In this document: positions 58,468 to 64,000 of the stretch, piece after piece
Layout of the letters: each line of letters begins with the position of its first letter
Position numbering within the stretch: the first letter of the stretch is position 1
Source: Mycolicibacter sp. MU0102
GTDB lineage: Bacteria; Actinomycetota; Actinomycetes; Mycobacteriales; Mycobacteriaceae
Length of the DNA: 64,000 bases
NCBI RefSeq assembly: GCF_963378105.1
Contig: NZ_OY726398.1
Span: forward strand, 2,542,001 to 2,606,000
Direction of reading: 5' to 3'
Notes under the pieces: model-generated
What the model saw: only the letters and a program-made list of their open reading frames with translations
Told to the model about the DNA's origin: nothing
Database searches by the model: none
Program-made: the position numbers and the translations under genes

Positions 58468-58875
58468 TCAGGAACCGTTTTTGAGGATCAGGTAGGTGAC
58501 GGCGTCGCGGCCGTTGCTCGGCGAGGTCACCGCATTGAGCTGACTACCGGCATTGCCGACCACCCCGTCGAGGATCTGGTCGAAGTCCTCCGCGGAGGTC
58601 TCCGGGTCGATCAGCACTAACGGCGATTCACCCGGTGGGACAGCGGAACTCGGGTCCAGCAGGTAGCCGCCGAAGGAGTCCGCGTTGGCGGCCGAGGTCT
58701 GCGCGAACAGGTCCAGCCACTGCACGGTGGCGTCGTTTCCTTCTGCGCTGGACAGCTGAATCGCCGGAACCTGCACGTCAGGCAAGGACGGTGATGCCAT
58801 GTTGCTGGCAAGGACAATGCCGCCACTGGCGGCAACCGCAGCAGCTGCCACGCCCCCAACTACAGCTCGCTTCAC
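58468..58875 (-). CDS. Small secreted protein, unknown family
   Basis: About 135 aa with a signal-peptide-like N-terminus (basic VKRA, then Ala/Val/Gly-rich core to about residue 25). The mature part is acidic, has no cysteine, and contains LDLFAQTSAANADSFGGYLLDP and VTYLILKNGS at the end. I do not recognise the family. GTG 58875 has AGAGGGGG with proper spacing; GTG 58881 two codons upstream is possible. It lies between the prepilin peptidase and aroC on the same strand, with its own AT-rich promoter (TAACAT -10, near 58926). Confidence 0.65.
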   Translation of the reverse strand: MKRAVVGGVAAAAVAASGGIVLASNMASPSLPDVQVPAIQLSSAEGNDATVQWLDLFAQTSAANADSFGGYLLDPSSAVPPGESPLVLIDPETSAEDFDQILDGVVGNAGSQLNAVTSPSNGRDAVTYLILKNGS

Positions 58876-59036
58876 GGTCACCCCCTCTGGCTACGCACCG
58901 GTCAGCAGCAGTTCAATACGATCGATGTTACCTAATAATGGGCTGAGCGGCAAACGTTTCCTGACAAGGTCACACTCGACGTTAATTTACGTTCCCTGAG
59001 CATTGCAGCGCTGAACGGCCGCCGGCGTGCACCTGT

Positions 59037-59471
59037 TCACCCCAGGCCCAAGCCCGCTGCCAGGGCGCTGGCCAGGCACATCGACGGCCCGTGCGGCACC
59101 GTGCGCCCGCGGCCCGCCGTCGCCACGAACAGCCCGCACAGCCCGGTCAGCAGCGGTGCGGTCAGCGCGGCCAGCAGCCACACGCCGGCGCCGAAGGAAC
59201 CGGTCAGCGCCCCCAGCGCGACAGCCAGCTTGACGTCGCCGGCGCCCAATCCGGCCGGGGCGATCAGATGAACGACCAGATAGACCCCGGTAAGAGCCGC
59301 CGCGCCGCCCAGCGCCGCCGGGCCTCGGCCCACCGCGGCAGCCACTGCCGGAACCAGCACCGCCGCAGGCAGCGTCAACCAATTCGGCAGTCGGCGCTGC
59401 CGGATGTCGTAGCCACTCAGCAGCGTCAGCCACACCAGCACCGTCCCCGCCGCCACCACTTCCGCCGCCAT
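59037..59471 (-). CDS. Prepilin-type peptidase A24 (Rv2551c-like)
   Basis: 144-aa membrane aspartic protease with about five helices. The two catalytic aspartates are in GYDIRQRRLPN (D22) and GLGAGDVKLAVALG (about D78, GxGDxK). It lacks the N-terminal methylase domain, like the short actinobacterial TadV/Rv2551c type that process Flp-like pilins. No pilin gene is nearby. It follows aroE by ten bases on the same strand. Confidence 0.88.
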   Translation of the reverse strand: MAAEVVAAGTVLVWLTLLSGYDIRQRRLPNWLTLPAAVLVPAVAAAVGRGPAALGGAAALTGVYLVVHLIAPAGLGAGDVKLAVALGALTGSFGAGVWLLAALTAPLLTGLCGLFVATAGRGRTVPHGPSMCLASALAAGLGLG

Positions 59472-59481
59472 GGCGTCATGC

Positions 59482-60309
59482 TCAGCCGAGGTCGGCGACC
59501 GCGCAAGTCATCTCCGCGCGGGGCGCGGGCCGACCGGTGAACAGCTCAACTTGGGTGAACGCCTGATGCAGCAGCATCTGCAGGCCGCTGATCACGGTGC
59601 CGCCGGCCGCGCTCACCGCGGTTGCCAGCGGTGTGGGCCACGGGTTGTAGATGGCGTCCAGCAGCACGGGCACACCGGCCAGGATCGGCGCATACCGGGC
59701 GGCGACATCGGCCGGCAGTGTGCTGACCACTACCGACGCGCCGGCGGCCGCCGCGGCCAGGTCGGGGTCATCGAGTGCGCAGAAGCGAGCCGGCACACCG
59801 ACCTCGGTGGCCAACGCCACCACCCGCGCGGCGTTGTCGGCGTTGCGTGCGGCCACCGTGATGTGGCTGGCACCCAATTCGGTCAGCGCCACCACCGCGG
59901 CCGGGGCGGTGCCGCCGGAGCCCAGCACGATCGCTGACCCCGATACCGAACCGAGCGCCCCGCTCACCCCGTCGACGTCGGTATTGTCGGCCAACCATCC
60001 GGTTGCGGTGCGTACCAGCGTGTTCGCCGAGCCGATGCGTTCGGCGCGCCGGGTGCGTTCGTCGGCGAACGCCAAGGCCGCGAACTTGCCCGGCATGGTG
60101 ACCGAGACGCCGACCCACTCCGGCCCGAAACCGGCGACCAGCGCCGGCAAGTCCTCGGCGTCGCACTCGATGCGCTCGTAGGTCCAGTCCAGCAGACCGA
60201 GCGCCCGGTAGGCCGCCAGGTGCAGTTGCGGTGAGCGCGAGTGGGCGATCGGCGAACCGAGCACCGCGGCCCGGCGCGGTCCGGGCTCAGCGGGAGCTGT
60301 CGAGGACAC
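59482..60309 (-). CDS. aroE: Shikimate dehydrogenase
   Basis: 275-aa NADP(H) enzyme. VLGSPIAHSRSPQLHLAAYRA binds shikimate; the catalytic Lys is in VSVTMPGKFAAL and the Asp in NTDVDGVSGAL. The nucleotide-binding GSGGTAPAAVVAL starts at about 129. GTG 60309 lies inside the mltG gene (23-base overlap). It is the fifth shikimate gene in the window, in a separate operon from aroC–aroQ. Confidence 0.94.
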   Translation of the reverse strand: MSSTAPAEPGPRRAAVLGSPIAHSRSPQLHLAAYRALGLLDWTYERIECDAEDLPALVAGFGPEWVGVSVTMPGKFAALAFADERTRRAERIGSANTLVRTATGWLADNTDVDGVSGALGSVSGSAIVLGSGGTAPAAVVALTELGASHITVAARNADNAARVVALATEVGVPARFCALDDPDLAAAAAGASVVVSTLPADVAARYAPILAGVPVLLDAIYNPWPTPLATAVSAAGGTVISGLQMLLHQAFTQVELFTGRPAPRAEMTCAVADLG

Positions 60310-61561
60310 CGTTGTCCAGCGCCATCTCGATGTTGTTCAGGTGCTGCTGGTAGTTGTGCGTGAACAAAGTGGTGCCGTCCTTGTCGATCGTCACGAAGTA
60401 CAGCCAGTCGCCGGGCTCCGGATGCTCGGCGGCATGCAGGGCGTCCGTTCCCGGTGAGCAGATCGGGGTGGCCGGCAGGCCGTCGGAGGCGTAGGTGTTC
60501 CACGGCGTCACCTTGGCCCGGTCGGCGTCGGTGGTGGCCACCTCCTGGCGGTCCAGCGGATAGTTGACCGTCGAGTCGAACTCCAGCCGCTGCGGCTCCC
60601 CCAGCCGGTTGTCGATGACCCTGGCCACCTTGGCGAAGTCCTGCGGCAACGCTTCGCGCTGCACCAGCGAAGCCACCACCAGCATCTCGTAGGGCGTCAT
60701 GCCCAGCTGCACGGCGGTGCCGGGCAGGCCGGACTTGTCCAGCTCCGCGCTGCTCTGGCTGATCAATTTCGACAGCACGGTAGGCGCCGACGCGGTCGGG
60801 TCGACGTTCCAGGTGCCCGCCGTGATCAGCCCCTCAAGGCGTCGGTGGTCGCGCCCCAACTTGCTGACCGGCCCCAAGGCCCACTCGGGCACCGACAGTG
60901 CCTGTGGCGTCTCGATCTCCGCGGCGCGCCGCAGATCCTGGGCTTTCAGGCAGGTGCGGTCACCGTTGAGGTCCAGGCAGCTCGCCTCGGCGATGAGGGT
61001 GAACACTCCCGGCGTCACCCGATCGGTCTTCATGTCCGTGGTGTCATCGAGTTGACGACCCTCCGGAATCACCAGCTTGCCCACCCGATTCTGCGGGTCG
61101 GCGAGCTGCTGCACCGCGGTGGCCGCCGGGATCTCGGCCCGCAACCGGTAGAAGCCGGGCTGGATCGCCGCGATGGCGGAGTTGCCCTGCGCGGCGCCCA
61201 GGAACGTTCCGACGTTGGCGATCACCCCCGCCTCCAACATGGTTTCGGCGATCGCGGTGGTGAAGTCACCCTCATGCACCTCGATCAACACCTGCTCGCC
61301 GCCGCCACCGGTGAAGTCGACGACGGGACCGCTGGAGTGCCAGTACTTGGAGCCCAAGAAGACCCCGGCGATCGCGACCAGGACGATCAGCGCCACACCG
61401 AGGCCGCGGGCGATCCGGCGGTGCCGGTTGAGCTGGCGTCGCCGCCGGTTCTCCCGAGCCCGCTGGGTCCGGCTCATCCGGCGTCTCGGCGGCCCTACCG
61501 CTTCCGGTGTGGCCCTCTTCCCGGACTTGTCGTGAGCCGTCCCGGATCGTTGATCAGACAT
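60287..61561 (-). CDS. mltG: Endolytic murein transglycosylase MltG (YceG-like)
   Basis: 424-aa bitopic membrane protein that ends new peptidoglycan strands. A long basic, Arg-rich cytosolic N-terminus (1–50) precedes one helix (about 52–70, LGVALIVLVAIAGVFLG). The YceG domain includes the catalytic Glu in ASLVQREALPQDF, RLEFDSTVNY, and NTYASDGLPATPICSPG near the C-terminus. It overlaps ruvX by eight bases and aroE by 23, forming the alaS–ruvX–mltG–aroE operon. Confidence 0.93.
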   Translation of the reverse strand: MSDQRSGTAHDKSGKRATPEAVGPPRRRMSRTQRARENRRRRQLNRHRRIARGLGVALIVLVAIAGVFLGSKYWHSSGPVVDFTGGGGEQVLIEVHEGDFTTAIAETMLEAGVIANVGTFLGAAQGNSAIAAIQPGFYRLRAEIPAATAVQQLADPQNRVGKLVIPEGRQLDDTTDMKTDRVTPGVFTLIAEASCLDLNGDRTCLKAQDLRRAAEIETPQALSVPEWALGPVSKLGRDHRRLEGLITAGTWNVDPTASAPTVLSKLISQSSAELDKSGLPGTAVQLGMTPYEMLVVASLVQREALPQDFAKVARVIDNRLGEPQRLEFDSTVNYPLDRQEVATTDADRAKVTPWNTYASDGLPATPICSPGTDALHAAEHPEPGDWLYFVTIDKDGTTLFTHNYQQHLNNIEMALDNGVLDSSR

Positions 61562-62078
61562 CGTTGTCCTCCGTCGGGGCCGGCGCGCTCAGGGCCCGGC
61601 GCTGGTCGAGCCAGCTCTGCAGGATCGTCACCGCGGCGGCCTGGTCGATCACCGAACGCTGACGCTTGGAGCGCATCCCGGCCGCATGCAGCGACCGCGC
61701 CGCGCTGACGGTGCTCAGGCGCTCGTCAGCCAGCCGCACCGGGGCGAGCCGACGTCGCCCGGCCAGCACCCGGGCCAGGTCGTCGGCCATCGCGATGGCG
61801 TCCTCGGCAGCCGAGCCGGCCCGGTCGGCCAGGGTGCGGGGCAATCCCACCACCACTTCGACAACGTCGTATTCGTCGGCAAGGTCAGCGAGTCGCCGTA
61901 GGTGTGAGCCGGAGGCGTGACGTCGCACCGTCTCCACCGGGGTCGCCAAGAGTCCGTCGGGGTCGCTACACGACACCCCGATCCGCACACTGCCCACATC
62001 CACCCCGAGCCGTCGTCCGCGGCCGGGATCGTCCGGCCCGCCGGGCCGGTCCGGGGTGCGATGGTGGGGTGAGGTCAC
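61554..62078 (-). CDS. ruvX: RuvX/YqgF Holliday-junction-resolvase-like protein
   Basis: 174-aa RNase H-fold nuclease. LGVDVGSVRIGVSCSDPDG carries the first acidic residue, VVVGLPRTLADRAGSAA the middle, and LADERLSTVSAARSL the last. Family roles include junction resolution and 16S rRNA 5' processing. GTG 62078 overlaps the alaS stop by GTGA. Confidence 0.94.
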   Translation of the reverse strand: MTSPHHRTPDRPGGPDDPGRGRRLGVDVGSVRIGVSCSDPDGLLATPVETVRRHASGSHLRRLADLADEYDVVEVVVGLPRTLADRAGSAAEDAIAMADDLARVLAGRRRLAPVRLADERLSTVSAARSLHAAGMRSKRQRSVIDQAAAVTILQSWLDQRRALSAPAPTEDNDV

Positions 62079-64000
62079 GCCGGCGCGCTCCGGGCGACCG
62101 CCGCGCGGATCGCCGCGAGCGCGGCTTCGATCCCGGCGGAGTCCTTACCGGAGCCCTGCGCCAGATCGGCCTTGCCACCGCCGCGGCCGGACACCGCCGC
62201 CGCCAGGTCCTTGACCAGATCATCGGCGCGCAACCCGAGCTCTTGCGCGGCGGCGTTGGCGGCCACGACATACGGAACGCTGCCTTGCGAATCCGAACCA
62301 TCGGCGATCAGCGCCACCACGGCCGGGCCCTCGCCCAGCTTGCCGCGGATGTCGCCGACCAGCGAACGCAGGTCGCCTCCGCCGATACCGCCCGACATCC
62401 GCTGCGCCACCAGGCGCACGTTACCGATCTGTTCGGCGCCGGCGGCCGCGTTCGCGGCAGCCGCTCGGGCACTGGCCAGCCGGGCGCGGTCCAGCTCCTT
62501 CTCGGCGGCCTTGAGGCGCTCGACCAGGTTGGCGACCCGAGCCGGCACTTCCTCCGAGGGCACCTTCAACGAAGAGGCCAGCCCGGCCATCAACGCCCGT
62601 TCCTTGGCCAGATGCCGGAACGAGTCCAGCCCGACGTAGGCCTCGACGCGGCGCACACCGGAGCCGACCGACGATTCGCCCAGGATGGTGACCGGACCGA
62701 TCTGCGCCGAGTTGTGCACGTGGGTGCCGCCGCACAGTTCCAGTGAGAACGGGCCGCCGATCTCGACGACGCGCACCTTCTCGGGGTACTTCTCGCCGAA
62801 CATCGCCATGGCGCCCATGGCCTTGGCCTTCTCGAGTTCTTCGGTGAACGTGTGCACCTCGAAGTCGGCCTGTACCGCCTCGTTGGTGACCTCCTCGACT
62901 TGGCGGCGTTGATCGTCGCTGAGCGCGCCCTGCCAGTTGAAGTCGAATCGCAGATAACCGGGCCGGTTCAGCGAGCCGGCCTGAACCGCATTGGGCCCCA
63001 ACACCTGCCGCAGAGCGGCGTGCACCATGTGGGTGCCCGAGTGGCCCTGGGTGGCGCCCTTGCGCCAGCCCTGGTCCACCGCTGCGGTGACCGTGTCACC
63101 CTCGACGAATTCGCCGGACTCGACGTTGACCCGGTGCACGAACAGTGTCTGGGCGATCTTCTGCACATCGGTGACGGTGGCTTGGGCCGTCCCGGCACTG
63201 ATGGTGCCGGCGTCGGCGATCTGTCCGCCGGCCTCGGCATAGAGCGGGGTGCGGTCCAACACCAGCTCGACGCGGTCTGCGGCGACATCCTCGTGCGAGA
63301 TCACCGGCACCCGCTTGCCGTCGACGAAGATGCCCAGGATGCGGCCTTCGGTGGTGAGCTCGGTGAACCCGGTGAATTCGGTGGGCCCGGCGTCGATCAG
63401 CTCCCGGTAGGCGCTCAGGTCGGCGTGGGCGTGCTTGCGCGCGGCGGCGTCGGCCTTGGCGCGCTGCCGCTGCTCGGCCATCAGCGTGCGGAACCCGGCC
63501 TCGTCGACCTGCAGCCCGGCCTCCGAGGCCATCTCCAGGGTGAGTTCGATCGGGAAACCGTAGGTGTCGTGCAGGGCGAAGGCGTCGCTGCCGGAGAGCA
63601 CGGTGACCCCCGCGGACCGGGTGGCTGCCGCCGCGTCCTCGAACAGCTTCGAGCCCGAGGTCAGGGTGCGGTTGAACGCGGTCTCCTCGGCGACCGCGAT
63701 CCGGTTGATCCGGTCGAAATCGGTGACCAGTTCTGGGTACGACGGGCCCATGGCGTCGCGCACGGTTGCCATCAGCTCGCCGACGATCGGGCCCTCGATG
63801 CCCAGCAGCTTGGCCGAGCGGATCACTCGGCGCAGCAGCCGGCGCAGCACGTAGCCGCGTCCGTCGTTGCCGGGGCTCACGCCATCACCGATCAGGATGG
63901 CCGCGGTGCGGGAGTGGTCGGCGATGATCCGGTATCGCACGTCGTCGGCGTCATTGCCGGTGCTGTAGCCACGCGGCGCGCGGGTGGCGACCAGGTCGAT
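62075..64000 (-). CDS. alaS: Alanyl-tRNA synthetase (3' part)
   Basis: The gene runs off the right edge; about 640 C-terminal codons are visible, so the N-terminal part of the catalytic domain is missing (family length about 890–900). Visible: RYRIIADHSRTAAILIGDGVSPGNDGRGYVLRRLLRR, editing-domain zinc motifs GHSGTHMVHA and ELCGGTHVHN, and the C-terminal coiled-coil and oligomerisation domain. It charges tRNA-Ala and removes mischarged Ser and Gly. It is the first visible gene of the operon leading to ruvX, mltG and aroE. Confidence 0.96.
   Translation of the reverse strand: MDLVATRAPRGYSTGNDADDVRYRIIADHSRTAAILIGDGVSPGNDGRGYVLRRLLRRVIRSAKLLGIEGPIVGELMATVRDAMGPSYPELVTDFDRINRIAVAEETAFNRTLTSGSKLFEDAAAATRSAGVTVLSGSDAFALHDTYGFPIELTLEMASEAGLQVDEAGFRTLMAEQRQRAKADAAARKHAHADLSAYRELIDAGPTEFTGFTELTTEGRILGIFVDGKRVPVISHEDVAADRVELVLDRTPLYAEAGGQIADAGTISAGTAQATVTDVQKIAQTLFVHRVNVESGEFVEGDTVTAAVDQGWRKGATQGHSGTHMVHAALRQVLGPNAVQAGSLNRPGYLRFDFNWQGALSDDQRRQVEEVTNEAVQADFEVHTFTEELEKAKAMGAMAMFGEKYPEKVRVVEIGGPFSLELCGGTHVHNSAQIGPVTILGESSVGSGVRRVEAYVGLDSFRHLAKERALMAGLASSLKVPSEEVPARVANLVERLKAAEKELDRARLASARAAAANAAAGAEQIGNVRLVAQRMSGGIGGGDLRSLVGDIRGKLGEGPAVVALIADGSDSQGSVPYVVAANAAAQELGLRADDLVKDLAAAVSGRGGGKADLAQGSGKDSAGIEAALAAIRAAVARSAPA

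Overview
The window is high-GC DNA from a mycobacterium (Mycobacterium sensu lato). Gene content and order match known M. tuberculosis neighbourhoods: P55 transporter–ribD–rpe–rsmB–fmt, priA–lipH–metK–coaBC–rpoZ–gmk–mihF, pyrF–carB–carA–Rv1382–pyrC–pyrB–pyrR, and Rv2531c–nusB–efp–pepQ–Rv2536–aroQ–aroB–aroK–aroC, then aroE–mltG–ruvX–alaS. mihF, a degenerate PriA, DUF732 and a DosR-regulon-type gene pair are actinobacterial or mycobacterial markers. In M. tuberculosis the pyr block (Rv1379–Rv1385) and the aro block (Rv2531c–Rv2555c) lie far apart; here they sit side by side, separated by about 12 kb of accessory genes. The PE15/PPE20 pair that lies between mihF and pyrF in M. tuberculosis is absent. 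I cannot name the species from sequence alone.

Layout. 1–5370: end of the P55 efflux gene, convergent with a minus-strand fmt–rsmB–rpe–ribD operon; a 53-nt MIRU-like unit sits between rpe and ribD. 5371–12246: accessory block with a methyltransferase plus NarK-type transporter operon, a FAD monooxygenase divergent from a MarR regulator, and a universal stress protein with an Rv2004c-like kinase (DosR-type pair). 12247–22970: secreted DUF732 protein, priA, a DUF1023 hydrolase, a YhhN membrane protein, lipH, a VOC protein, a Baeyer-Villiger-type monooxygenase, metK and a TetR regulator. 22967–27010: an HpnE-like FAD protein, coaBC, rpoZ, gmk, mihF. 27011–28377: a long gap and a secreted Asn/Gly repeat protein. 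28378–37096: the translationally coupled pyrimidine operon with a PyrR-type leader.

37147–49025: a serine hydrolase, decayed sequence including a frameshifted VOC pseudogene, an SPW membrane protein, and a nine-gene minus-strand cluster. That cluster reads GntR, AprB-like ferredoxin, a TauA/SsuA-like binding lipoprotein with a NosL-like tail, permease, ATPase, an AprA-like flavoprotein fused to HEAT repeats, TetR, an acyl-CoA-dehydrogenase-fold monooxygenase and an FMN reductase. It is the best candidate for an undescribed system; the composition suggests import and redox processing of an organosulfur or similar compound, but the substrate is unknown.

49198–64000: an Orn/Lys/Arg-type decarboxylase, nusB, efp, pepQ, a B-4DMT membrane protein, four shikimate genes, a small secreted protein, a prepilin peptidase, aroE, mltG, ruvX and the 3' part of alaS. 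Most minus-strand operons are joined by ATGA or GTGA overlaps, and several promoters look leaderless (TANNNT, six bases, start codon). No tRNA, rRNA, CRISPR, IS element or phage gene was seen.
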